DNA of 7,997 nt from Deltaproteobacteria bacterium (GTDB taxonomy: Bacteria; Desulfobacterota; JAENJC01): NCBI GenBank assembly GCA_016844545.1, contig JAENJC010000046.1, positions 1 through 7,997 on the forward strand. The letters run 5' to 3'. Below are positions 1-6,446 of the stretch, one piece after another. Both the position numbers and the translations under genes were made by a program. The first letter of the stretch is position 1. Every line of letters starts with the position of its first letter. Under the pieces are notes generated by a model. It was given only the letters and a program-made list of their open reading frames with translations. It did not search any database and was not told where the DNA came from.

Positions 1-83
1 ACCTCATACCCTTCTTCCTGCAACTCTTCCTGGTAAAGCATTCTGATATTTTCTTCATCGTCTACAACAAGTATCCTCTTCAT
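1..83 (-). CDS. Response regulator receiver domain, N-terminal 27 codons only (partial)
   Basis: The reverse strand from 83 reads ATG and continues open to the window edge as MKRILVVDDEENIRMLYQEE and seven further residues. This is the typical first strand and helix of a CheY-like receiver domain: hydrophobic beta-1 (ILVV) followed by the acidic pair D8-D9 that helps bind Mg2+. The phospho-acceptor aspartate would lie beyond the window. The start is supported by a strong AGGAGG (plus-strand cctcct, 88-93) four bases upstream and by an ATGA overlap with the stop of the histidine kinase gene. It is very likely the cognate phosphorylation partner of that kinase. Whether it is a single-domain regulator or carries an output domain (for example NtrC-like) cannot be seen; the N-terminus alone does not decide. 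Confidence 0.88.
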   Translation of the reverse strand, partial: MKRILVVDDEENIRMLYQEELQEEGYE

Positions 84-1951
84 AGTTCCTCCTGTACTTG
101 GGATTCTTTTTGCCTTATCGGTAATTTTACTGTAAAAGTGGCACCCTCTCCAGGCCTGTTTATGAGCTCAATATCTCCACGATGATGGGCTACTAACTTA
201 TGTGTTATGGAAAGTCCCAGGCCGGTTCCGGTATCCTTTGTTGTGAAAAAGGGGTTAAAGATGTTGCTTACGAAATTCTCAGGTATACCCCCTCCTGTAT
301 CTGTTATGGATATGCCCACATAAGACGTTTCAGCCTCTGTGATCAAATAAGTGCTTATTGTCAGGGTGCCACCATCCTGCATTGCCTGGATGGAGTTGGT
401 AAGCAGATTTATGAATACCTGTTTAAGCTGCTGGGAGTCGCAATCTATATTTGGCAGAGACTCTGCAAATTCTTTTATCAGTTCAACCTTTTTTGTCTTC
501 AGCTCGCTAGATAGCTGATGAAGGGTGGAGTCAATGATCTTGTTAAGATTATGGCTTTTAAAAGACCCTGCGCTCTTTCTGGAAAGGACCAGGATGTCTG
601 TCAGGAGGCCTTCAAGCCTCTCCACTTCCTTGACTATTATCTCTGCATACCTCTTTTCTGTATGCCCCTCAAGTTTCTTCAGCAGCCTTCTCGCAAAACC
701 GCCCAGAGAAGTCAGCGGATTCCTTATCTCATGCGCCACGTTTGCGGCCATCTCTCCCAGGGCAGCCAGTTTTTCGGACTGCAGAAGCCTATCGTGGGTC
801 TCTTTTAACTCAAGATGGGCCTCATTGATGTCAGAATACAAAAGGGAGTTCTCTATTGCAAGTCCTGCCTGGTTGGCGAACATGGTCAGGAAACGAATAT
901 CCTCATCGGTAATAGGTCTTTTGTTGAAGCAGTTGTCAACTATTATTACACCCACAACCTTTCCGGATGCCATAAGCGGCACACAGGCAAAAGTCGAGAG
1001 GCCAAGCTTCTCAGAGAGTACTGGACTAATTGCTTGACCTTCATCCTCTGCACGAACATTAAAAGACCTCTGCTCCCTTACAGCCCTTGCCACAATACAT
1101 GGTGAATCGAGAGGGAGCCTTATGGTTTTGGCTATCTCGTTTAGCCTTGAAGAGGGCACCTTGCCTTCTTTTATTTGAGCAGAGACGATTTCCAAAAGAC
1201 CCCTTCTGTTTATTGAAAACTCTCCCCACGCCTTCCATGCGTCCTCTATAGTATCAGGACCAACACCCATCATCCCCTGAATAATATTACTCCTTTCATT
1301 TACCAGCATTAGTATGGCCCTGTTGAACTCAAGCCCATCCCCAACTGTAACTGCGGTGAGAATGATGTGAAGGAGTCTGTCAAGCTTTATTGTGGTCATC
1401 GTTGCCGTACTGATGTCATACAGTATAGAGAACTCCCTGGCAACCTTTTGTGCCTCGGCATGATACCTCTCGTCCCTTAAACTGGTTGTAATTACCTGAC
1501 TTATGGCATATAGAAGCTCCTTCTCCTCATCACTGAGGCTCCTTGGCCTTGCACTGCTTATGTACAGGACACCGTAAATTGTTTTGTCATCCACAATGGG
1601 TGAGGAGGCAAAAAAAGAGTGCCTGTCAGCCTCATCCAGGAGTGAAAGCTCTTCTACCGTTGCATAAGAAATGTCATTGATTACAATAAGTTCCTTTTTT
1701 GAGGCCGTAGCTCCTGCAAGCCCGCTTCCAATCCTGTGACTGGATATCTCTTCTCCAGAGTAGCCACCATCATTAATCGCCTTAAGCGATAATTTCATGC
1801 AATTTTTGTCCGTAACATAAATCCTGCAGTTTTCCACTTCAAACCCTTCAGATATGAGATTGGCCATTTCCTTAAACTCTGCCCCTGAATATGATGGGGA
1901 GTTGGCCAGGTGTATGATCTTGAGCAGGGTTTTAAGATTACGCTCTAACAC
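80..1951 (-). CDS. Cytoplasmic GAF-GAF sensor histidine kinase (NtrB/AtoS-like core)
   Basis: This 623-residue kinase autophosphorylates on histidine and passes the phosphate to a response regulator, probably the one encoded just downstream. Visible domains, in order: a GAF domain at about 5-158; a second, longer GAF domain at about 172-368; a coiled linker at about 370-395; a dimerisation and phospho-acceptor domain with the H-box AHEIRNPL (H407); and an ATPase domain with N-box N515/N519, G1 box DTGGGI (551-556), F-box FNPFFTTK (565-572) and G2 box GTGLGL (575-580). All catalytic boxes are intact. No membrane segment or signal peptide is visible, so it should sense a cytoplasmic signal. The start is GTG at 1951, overlapping the TAG stop of glgA by one base (TAGTG), with GGGAG about eight bases upstream. 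The ligand of the GAF domains is unknown; the second one carries C285, C323 and C341. Its position behind glgA suggests a link with carbon or energy storage, by inference only. Confidence 0.93.
   Translation of the reverse strand: MLERNLKTLLKIIHLANSPSYSGAEFKEMANLISEGFEVENCRIYVTDKNCMKLSLKAINDGGYSGEEISSHRIGSGLAGATASKKELIVINDISYATVEELSLLDEADRHSFFASSPIVDDKTIYGVLYISSARPRSLSDEEKELLYAISQVITTSLRDERYHAEAQKVAREFSILYDISTATMTTIKLDRLLHIILTAVTVGDGLEFNRAILMLVNERSNIIQGMMGVGPDTIEDAWKAWGEFSINRRGLLEIVSAQIKEGKVPSSRLNEIAKTIRLPLDSPCIVARAVREQRSFNVRAEDEGQAISPVLSEKLGLSTFACVPLMASGKVVGVIIVDNCFNKRPITDEDIRFLTMFANQAGLAIENSLLYSDINEAHLELKETHDRLLQSEKLAALGEMAANVAHEIRNPLTSLGGFARRLLKKLEGHTEKRYAEIIVKEVERLEGLLTDILVLSRKSAGSFKSHNLNKIIDSTLHQLSSELKTKKVELIKEFAESLPNIDCDSQQLKQVFINLLTNSIQAMQDGGTLTISTYLITEAETSYVGISITDTGGGIPENFVSNIFNPFFTTKDTGTGLGLSITHKLVAHHRGDIELINRPGEGATFTVKLPIRQKESQVQEEL
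88..93 (-). promoter_or_regulatory. Ribosome binding site of the response regulator gene
   Basis: A perfect AGGAGG on the minus strand lies four bases before the ATG at 83, inside the last codons of the histidine kinase gene. It fixes the start of the truncated regulator gene and shows that this gene is independently initiated as well as coupled by the ATGA overlap. Confidence 0.75.
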
Positions 1952-3411
1952 TAATTGCTCCCGACTTTTGTTAGGGCCTTATTATATATCTTCACATATT
2001 CCTTAGCCGAGTGTTCCCATGAAAAATCGCATGCCATTGCACTTTGCATTATCTTTTTCCATCTCCTTTTGTCTTTATACAGTTCAATGGCCTTGCTAAC
2101 ACCCTTCAAAAGGGCATCTGAAGAGTAATCCATGAACTTGAAACCGTTTCCGTTTCCAGTCTTTGGATTGAAGTTCTTTATTGTATCGTCCAGCCCCCCG
2201 GTAGCCCTGACCACTGGGATTGTCCCGTATTTGAGGGAGTAAAGCTGGTTCAGGCCACACGGCTCGTACCTCGATGGCATGAGAAATATATCCGCCCCTG
2301 CCTCTATCTTGTGAGCAAGGGCGACATCGTACCCGATTTTTACCCCTGCCTTTTTCGGATATTTACTCCCAATCTCCTCAAGGAGCTCCTGATATTTCCT
2401 GTCCCCAGTGCCAAGGAAGATCATCTGCAGATCCATTGCCATCAATTCATCAATTGCGCCTTCAATCAGGTCAAACCCCTTCTGTCCTGCAAGCCTTGAT
2501 ATCATTGCTATTAAAGGGATGTCCTTTTTTACAGGCAAGGAATATAGCCGCTGCAGCTCACTCTTACAAATCGCCTTGCCTTTAATATCCTCAGGACTGT
2601 AATTTGCCGTTATGTAAGTATCCGTTGCCGGGTCCCATTCGTCATAATCTATACCGTTTACTATCCCGTAAAGGACGTTTTTTCTCTGTGCTAGGACACC
2701 TTCCAGCCCATGGCCGAGTTCTTCGGTCTGTATCTCTCTGCTGTATCCCTTGCTTACAGTGGTGATAATGTCAGAGAATATAAGCCCGCCTTTCAAAAAG
2801 TTTATCTTCCCGAAGAATTCAATCCCTTCTGGCGTAAATAAATCCCATCCAAGCCCGGTCAGATGCATGTCAAAGTGCCAGAAAAGCCCCTGGTACCCTA
2901 AATTATGAACTGTAAGCACCGTAGCAGTTTCGGAAAAAAAGGGGTCGTCCCTGTATAAGGTCTTAATATAAACAGGGATCAGGGCCGTCTGCCAGTCGTT
3001 ACAATGTATGATATCCGCCTTAAAATCTATGGCCTTGGAAAGTTCCAGGACAGCGCGAGAAAAGAATACGAACCTTTCCGCATTGTCCGGATAATCTCCA
3101 TGAGCAGTCCCGTAAAGCTCCTTCCTGTCGTAGTATTTATCGTTTCTTATAAAATAGACTGGGATATTCCCTTCTATCTTACCTTTAAGAACAGTGGCCT
3201 TTTTACTCCCTCCTGCTATTGGAACTTTTATGGTAATTCCGGTTTCTCTAAGACTGAACCTTTCCTCATCAACATCTCTATATTTAGGCATTACCAGCGC
3301 AACATCAACCCCCATATTTTTAAGGGCCTTTGGCAGCGCTCCCGCCACATCGGCAAGCCCTCCGGTCTTGGCAAATGGGACCGCCTCCGGGGCCACCATC
3401 AGTACCCTCAC
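1951..3411 (-). CDS. glgA: Glycogen synthase (starch synthase, GT5 family)
   Basis: GlgA transfers glucose from ADP-glucose (in some lineages UDP-glucose) to the non-reducing end of alpha-1,4-glucan in the cytoplasm. With the start chosen here it has 486 residues, close to the usual 475-490. The N-terminal KTGGLADV motif begins at K15, the same position as the substrate-binding lysine of E. coli GlgA. HCNDWQ lies at 136-141, NGIDYDEWDP at about 252-261, SRLAGQKG at about 305-312 (R306, K311 region), and the C-terminal SRYEPCGLNQLYSLKYG around E383, the family's catalytic glutamate region. An upstream in-frame ATG at 3483 would add 24 residues unlike any GlgA N-terminus. The GTG at 3411 is preferred because it makes a GTGA overlap with the galT stop, sits six bases after GGAGGT, and puts the protein in register with the family. 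The gene lies between galT and the kinase with overlaps on both sides, so translation is probably coupled. Confidence 0.96.
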   Translation of the reverse strand: MRVLMVAPEAVPFAKTGGLADVAGALPKALKNMGVDVALVMPKYRDVDEERFSLRETGITIKVPIAGGSKKATVLKGKIEGNIPVYFIRNDKYYDRKELYGTAHGDYPDNAERFVFFSRAVLELSKAIDFKADIIHCNDWQTALIPVYIKTLYRDDPFFSETATVLTVHNLGYQGLFWHFDMHLTGLGWDLFTPEGIEFFGKINFLKGGLIFSDIITTVSKGYSREIQTEELGHGLEGVLAQRKNVLYGIVNGIDYDEWDPATDTYITANYSPEDIKGKAICKSELQRLYSLPVKKDIPLIAMISRLAGQKGFDLIEGAIDELMAMDLQMIFLGTGDRKYQELLEEIGSKYPKKAGVKIGYDVALAHKIEAGADIFLMPSRYEPCGLNQLYSLKYGTIPVVRATGGLDDTIKNFNPKTGNGNGFKFMDYSSDALLKGVSKAIELYKDKRRWKKIMQSAMACDFSWEHSAKEYVKIYNKALTKVGSN

Positions 3412-4406
3412 AACTTGACCTCCCTCATGAACCTGGCTGACTCCTCCGGCGGAGTGGGGTTTATATAAAAACCAGACCCCCATTCAAACCCGGCAATCTT
3501 CACCAGTTTAGGGACTATCTCGAAATGCCAGTGATAAGAGTCTCCGCAGCCATTGCTGAATGGCGCAGTATGAAGGATAAAGTTGTACGGTGGAGTACTA
3601 AGAACCTTATCAAGCCTCTTCAGGGTATCTGAGAATATCCGTGCAAGGTTTTCAAATTCGTGCTTCTGCCCATCATCAAAGGCACATGAGTGTCTCTTGG
3701 GCAGTATCCATGTCTCAAAGGGGGACCTGGGTGCAAAGGGCGCAATGACTATAAAGTCCTGATTTTCGGATATCACCCTGCTCCCCTGTTTTGTCTCCTG
3801 TCTTATTATGTCGCAGAAGATACACCTTTCCTTGTAACTGTAGTATGCCTTGGCGCCCTCAAGCTCTTCTGTAACCCTTTTTGGAACAATAGGCAGGGCT
3901 ATCAGCTGGGAGTGGGTATGCTCAAGGGATGCCCCTGCCGACTCCCCCTGATTCTTGAATATAAGGACGTATTTTAGCCTGGCATCCTTCCTGAGATCTA
4001 TCATCCTGTCTCTAAATGCCCAGAGGAGGTCCTCGAAGTTCTTCACAGATATTGTTGACAATGTGTCGCTGTGGTATGGGGACTCTATGATTACTTCATG
4101 GGCCCCAATGCCGTTCATTCTGTCATAAACCCCCTCCCCTTCCCTGTTCAATTCTCCTTCAACGCGCAGGGCAGGAAATTTGTTTGCTACGACCCTGAGG
4201 CTCCATCCAGGTGTATTGGGTTTTGTGCTGTTCTCTCTGTAACAAAGGATTTCAGGTGGAGTAGCTCCCTCATTCCCAGGACAAAAAGGACAGAAACCAC
4301 CCTTTTTCTTTTCCTCCATCATGGTGAAATCGGTTGGTCTCATACCTCTTTCCGTGGATATAATCACCCATCTGCCTATGATAGGGTCTTTTCTAAGTTC
4401 CGGCAT
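3408..4406 (-). CDS. galT: GalT-family hexose-1-phosphate nucleotidylyltransferase
   Basis: This is a 332-residue member of the GalT branch of the HIT superfamily. Classical GalT exchanges UMP between UDP-glucose and galactose-1-phosphate through a uridylyl-histidine intermediate. Seen here: CPFCPGNE with C39 and C42, H112 in a HSDTL segment, and the active-site motif HTHSQ (H163-Q167). The C39/C42/H112/H163 set matches the zinc ligands of E. coli GalT, and H165 corresponds to its nucleophile. YHWHFE (H292, H294) matches the second metal-site region. A further pair, C195 and C198 (CIFC), is absent from E. coli GalT as I recall it and may form another metal or structural site. The ATG at 4406 has GGAGG six bases upstream; the stop overlaps the glgA start by four bases. 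Neighbouring glgA makes a role in glycogen precursor supply or recycling plausible, and related plant proteins act on ADP-glucose. UDP- versus ADP-sugar specificity cannot be read from the sequence. Confidence 0.92.
   Translation of the reverse strand: MPELRKDPIIGRWVIISTERGMRPTDFTMMEEKKKGGFCPFCPGNEGATPPEILCYRENSTKPNTPGWSLRVVANKFPALRVEGELNREGEGVYDRMNGIGAHEVIIESPYHSDTLSTISVKNFEDLLWAFRDRMIDLRKDARLKYVLIFKNQGESAGASLEHTHSQLIALPIVPKRVTEELEGAKAYYSYKERCIFCDIIRQETKQGSRVISENQDFIVIAPFAPRSPFETWILPKRHSCAFDDGQKHEFENLARIFSDTLKRLDKVLSTPPYNFILHTAPFSNGCGDSYHWHFEIVPKLVKIAGFEWGSGFYINPTPPEESARFMREVKL
3418..3424 (-). promoter_or_regulatory. Ribosome binding site that fixes the glgA start
   Basis: The minus strand reads GGGAGGTCAAGTTGTG, with GGAGGT six bases before the GTG at 3411. 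This strong site lies inside the last codons of galT and supports the GTG start over the in-frame ATG at 3483, which would overlap galT by 76 bases. Confidence 0.8.
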
Positions 4407-4450
4407 CCATTTCCTCCCTCATACTTTCTTCACCCTTCATCCTTTCCCGA

Positions 4451-4813
4451 TCAGTGGTATTTCTTTTCCGCCTCTTCCTGTTCCTGCTTGCACTCTATGC
4501 AAAGGGTTGTGACAGGCCTTGCCTCAAGCCTCTTCTCCCCTATCTCTTCTCCACAGACCTCGCATACCCCGAAGCCTCCGGCATCAATCCTCTCCAGGGC
4601 CTCATTTACCTTGGCTATCAGCCTCCTCTCCCTGTCCCGTATCCTGAGGTCAAAGCTCCTGTCAGATTCCATAGACGCCCGGTCAACGGGATCAGGAAAG
4701 TTATCCTTTCCCATGACATTCATCTCATCAACGGTCTTTCCTGCCTCATCAAGCAATTCTGAGCGCTTCTTCAAGAGAATTTCCCTGAAGCGCTCTAATT
4801 TTTCCTTTTCCAT
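4451..4813 (-). CDS. dksA: Short DksA/TraR-family zinc-finger transcription regulator
   Basis: This 120-residue protein belongs to the family that binds the secondary channel of RNA polymerase and, with ppGpp, adjusts promoter activity during starvation. The coiled-coil tip motif DPVDRA (41-46) keeps the two aspartates equivalent to D71 and D74 of E. coli DksA, which are needed for activity. The second helix (about 50-78) is highly charged. A complete four-cysteine zinc finger follows: C84, C87, C105 and C108 with the family's RLEARP between the pairs. It is about 30 residues shorter than E. coli DksA, the loss being at the N-terminus; short versions are common outside gammaproteobacteria. 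The ATG at 4813 follows GAGGG by five bases. It is the first gene of the minus-strand cluster, 44 bases ahead of galT, so it may be co-transcribed with the glycogen genes. Whether it is the organism's main DksA or a paralogue is unknown. Confidence 0.94.
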   Translation of the reverse strand: MEKEKLERFREILLKKRSELLDEAGKTVDEMNVMGKDNFPDPVDRASMESDRSFDLRIRDRERRLIAKVNEALERIDAGGFGVCEVCGEEIGEKRLEARPVTTLCIECKQEQEEAEKKYH

Positions 4814-4828
4814 TTATGCCCTCATTTT

Positions 4829-4838
4829 ACCACAGAGA
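4829..4838 (+). repeat. Additional copy of the ACCACAGAGA repeat core
   Basis: The ten bases ACCACAGAGA also begin the left arm of the inverted repeat at 5068. This copy lies just upstream of the dksA ribosome binding site. It is short enough to occur by chance, but together with the two arms it gives three related copies in under 400 bases. Confidence 0.35.
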
Positions 4839-4916
4839 TACCTTCCTGCACGTTTGTCGGCCTACTACGTAAGAGGATTTGACTTGTATTGTGAAACAAC
4901 ATAGTTTAATCAAAGA

Positions 4917-4945
4917 ATGATATTCCAAAAAAATGATGATGTAAA
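4917..4945 (-). promoter_or_regulatory. Probable sigma-70-type promoter of the dksA-galT-glgA-kinase operon
   Basis: On the minus strand TTTACA (4945-4940, five of six consensus bases) is followed after exactly 17 bases by TATCAT (4922-4917, five of six). The spacer is T-rich. Transcription would begin near 4910, leaving an untranslated leader of about 95 bases before the dksA ATG at 4813. It is the best minus-strand promoter match found by eye in the divergent region. Confidence 0.55.
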
Positions 4946-5067
4946 GGAAAATCAAAGGGCCTTCCTTCATGCAAATAGAGGCTTTTCTGCGTTATAATTC
5001 CCCTTGATATTCCACCTCTACGGCTCGGAGAAGTGACTTGCCACTTCAAAGAGACCCGAATCCCCCG

Positions 5068-5220
5068 ACCACAGAGACCTCAGAGCTTAAATCTCAGTGA
5101 TCTCAAGGGGTTAAGATTGATATATAATAAAGTTCCCTCTCTAAAAGAGCGCGCTGAGAGAAAAAGCCTCATTTCAGATTTTCTTTTAATTTCAACAACT
5201 TCCTCTGTGTGCTCTGCGGT
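5068..5220. repeat. Imperfect inverted repeat with CACAGAG-type arms, possible small repeat element
   Basis: The left arm at 5068-5087 (accacagagacctcagagct) and the reverse complement of the right arm at 5201-5220 (accgcagagcacacagagga) agree at 14 of 20 bases, with the CAGAG cores conserved. The arms enclose 113 bases that are AT-rich and contain smaller repeats: ATCTCA twice, nine bases apart (5091, 5100), and CTCT-AAA-AGAG (5139-5149). The layout resembles a non-coding palindromic or MITE-like intergenic element. There is no transposase and no clear target-site duplication, so mobility is only a guess. Confidence 0.45.
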
Positions 5221-5250
5221 TTGACGGTGGATTTGGGATAAGATCGTCTA

Positions 5251-5277
5251 TTGACAGGGTCATGTAAAGGTGATAGT
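5251..5277 (+). promoter_or_regulatory. Possible promoter of the rml cluster
   Basis: A perfect TTGACA at 5251-5256 is followed after 15 bases by GATAGT (5272-5277, four of six consensus bases). The spacer is shorter than the preferred 17, so this is a moderate candidate. Transcription would start near 5285, giving a leader of about 80 bases that includes the hairpin at 5336-5360. The alternative TATAAT at 5123-5128 has no recognisable -35 box. Confidence 0.3.
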
Positions 5278-5335
5278 TTTTTGGCTCTTCCGATTTTTGT
5301 GTGGGTAAATGGTTCCCTCCCCTTCATGGGTTTAT

Positions 5336-5360
5336 ACCCGGCGGGTAGAGGGGTCCGGGT
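5336..5360 (+). promoter_or_regulatory. GC-rich hairpin in the rmlB leader overlapping the weak ribosome binding site
   Basis: ACCCGG (5336-5341) pairs perfectly with CCGGGT (5355-5360) around a 13-base loop, extendable by one T-G wobble pair (5335/5361). A competing smaller dyad, ACCCG-G-CGGGT, lies at 5336-5346. The 3' arm overlaps the only Shine-Dalgarno-like sequence of rmlB, GGTGGGG (5358-5364), four bfore-start bases ahead of the ATG at 5368. The fold could therefore lower translation. No run of T follows, so it is not a terminator. Confidence 0.35.
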
Positions 5361-5367
5361 GGGGACT

Positions 5368-6441
5368 ATGAATTGCATACTTGTTACAGGTGGTTGCGGC
5401 TTTATCGGATCAAATTTTGTTCGTCTCGCTCTGCGGAGGCTGCCGGATTGCCGGGTAATCAATCTTGATAAACTTACATACGCAGGGAACCCCCTGAGCC
5501 TGGCAGATATTGAACATGACCCTCGGTACCGTTTTGTGAAAGGGGACATATGCGATGCCAAACTGGTAGAGAGGCTCTTCAGCGAGGAGCGTATCGATAC
5601 AGTAGTCCATTTCGCCGCAGAGTCGCATGTGGACAGGAGCATCGTTGCCCCTGATGAATTCATCCAGACCAACATAGTCGGCACCTTCACCATGCTCGAA
5701 GCGGCCCGCAGGGCCTGGCTTTCCGGCTCCATGCCGGGAACTCAGGACGTTAAACGTTTTCTGCACGTCAGCACCGACGAAGTCTACGGCTCTCTCGGAA
5801 AAACCGGATACTTCTCGGAAACGACGCCATATGATCCCCGTTCGCCATATTCCGCCAGCAAGGCGTCGTCCGACCACCTTGTCAGCGCCTATCATCATAC
5901 TTACGGACTGCCAACCCTCATTACAAATTGCTCAAACAACTACGGACCTTATCAGTTCCCGGAAAAACTCATCCCTCTTATCATCAACAACGCACTGAAC
6001 GGCAAAGAGCTTCCGGTCTATGGGGACGGGAAAAACATACGCGACTGGCTGTATGTTGTTGATCACTGTGAGGCGATCCTTTCTGTCCTTAGTAGTGGAA
6101 AAGCGGGTGAAACGTACAACATCGGAGGAAACAGCGAGAAGCAGAATATCGAGGTTGTGCAAACCATTTGCGACATACTTGACGAGCAGACAGGGTGTCT
6201 TCCGGGTGGGCAGCCTCGCCGGACAATGATCCGGTTTGTAAAGGACCGCCCTGGGCACGACCGCAGGTATGCAGTTGACGCGTCAAAAATCAGCCTGGAA
6301 CTTGGTTGGCAGCCAGCCGTAAGGTTTGAGGAAGGGATACGTCAGACGATAAAGTGGTATCTTGAGAACCCGGCCTGGATTTCATCAGTAATTGACGGGA
6401 GCTACCGGGAATATTACGAAAAGATGTACGGGAACAGATAG
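5368..6441 (+). CDS. rmlB: dTDP-glucose 4,6-dehydratase
   Basis: RmlB (RfbB) performs the second step of dTDP-L-rhamnose synthesis, turning dTDP-glucose into dTDP-4-keto-6-deoxyglucose with a bound NAD+. The 357-residue protein is of normal length for this extended short-chain dehydrogenase family. Visible: the NAD-binding glycine motif TGGCGFIGSN (7-16); STDEVYG (135-141) with T136, D137 and E138, the family's catalytic triad of Thr, Asp and Glu; YSASK (Y161, K165); NNYGPYQFPEKLIPL (190-204); and KDRPGHDRRYAVD (292-304). The open frame extends upstream to a TTG at 5251, but the added 39 residues resemble nothing and the family N-terminus matches the ATG at 5368. The Shine-Dalgarno match before this ATG is poor (GGTGGGG). 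The gene is first in the cluster, five bases ahead of rmlD. Arginine codons are mostly CGN (17 of 24), unlike the genes left of 4814. Confidence 0.96.
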   Translation: MNCILVTGGCGFIGSNFVRLALRRLPDCRVINLDKLTYAGNPLSLADIEHDPRYRFVKGDICDAKLVERLFSEERIDTVVHFAAESHVDRSIVAPDEFIQTNIVGTFTMLEAARRAWLSGSMPGTQDVKRFLHVSTDEVYGSLGKTGYFSETTPYDPRSPYSASKASSDHLVSAYHHTYGLPTLITNCSNNYGPYQFPEKLIPLIINNALNGKELPVYGDGKNIRDWLYVVDHCEAILSVLSSGKAGETYNIGGNSEKQNIEVVQTICDILDEQTGCLPGGQPRRTMIRFVKDRPGHDRRYAVDASKISLELGWQPAVRFEEGIRQTIKWYLENPAWISSVIDGSYREYYEKMYGNR

Positions 6442-6446
6442 AGTTC

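Larger units (their letters stand above)
4814..5367. other. Divergent intergenic region between the glycogen and rhamnose clusters
   Basis: No credible gene was found in these 554 bases; short open frames lack family-like protein sequence and good start sites. The region must hold promoters for both clusters. It contains the minus-strand promoter near 4917-4945, a TATAAT at 4993-4998 without a good -35 box, an inverted repeat at 5068-5220 that encloses a second TATAAT (5123-5128), a TTGACA at 5251, and a hairpin at 5336-5360 next to the rmlB start. A short dyad AAGTG-6 bases-CACTT lies at 5031-5046. No tRNA or recognised riboswitch was seen. Confidence 0.7.

Noticed and set aside
525..1037. 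Plus-strand open frame of 170 codons inside the kinase gene
   Set aside because: Antisense to the ATPase and phospho-acceptor region, which is intact; no family-like sequence.
3004..3468. Plus-strand open frame of 154 codons opposite glgA
   Set aside because: Antisense to the conserved GlgA N-terminal domain; low-complexity translation without recognisable motifs.
4071..4904. Long plus-strand open frame (277 codons) opposite galT and dksA
   Set aside because: It lies antisense to two clearly recognised genes with intact catalytic or zinc motifs; its translation is rich in Ser, Phe, Pro and Cys with no domain, typical of a mirror frame.
4993..4998. Perfect TATAAT on the plus strand
   Set aside because: No -35 box at 16-18 bases upstream (17-base position reads tgcaaa) and no extended -10 TG; it lies over 370 bases from rmlB.
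5137..5160. CTCTC/GAGAG and CTCT-AAA-AGAG dyads as a terminator
   Set aside because: Stems are only 4-5 pairs, no T run follows, and both clusters are transcribed away from this region, so no terminator is expected.
5251..5367. N-terminal extension of RmlB from the TTG at 5251
   Set aside because: RmlB homologues start at the equivalent of 5368; the extension has no conserved features, and the TTGACA there fits a -35 box better.
4814..5367. Riboswitch or small RNA in the divergent region
   Set aside because: No recognised aptamer core or strong multi-stem fold could be traced by eye; only short dyads and the inverted repeat were found.
5169..5898. Two minus-strand open frames (187 and 162 codons) over the start of rmlB
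   Set aside because: They oppose the conserved NAD-binding and catalytic part of RmlB, and their translations show no recognisable domain.
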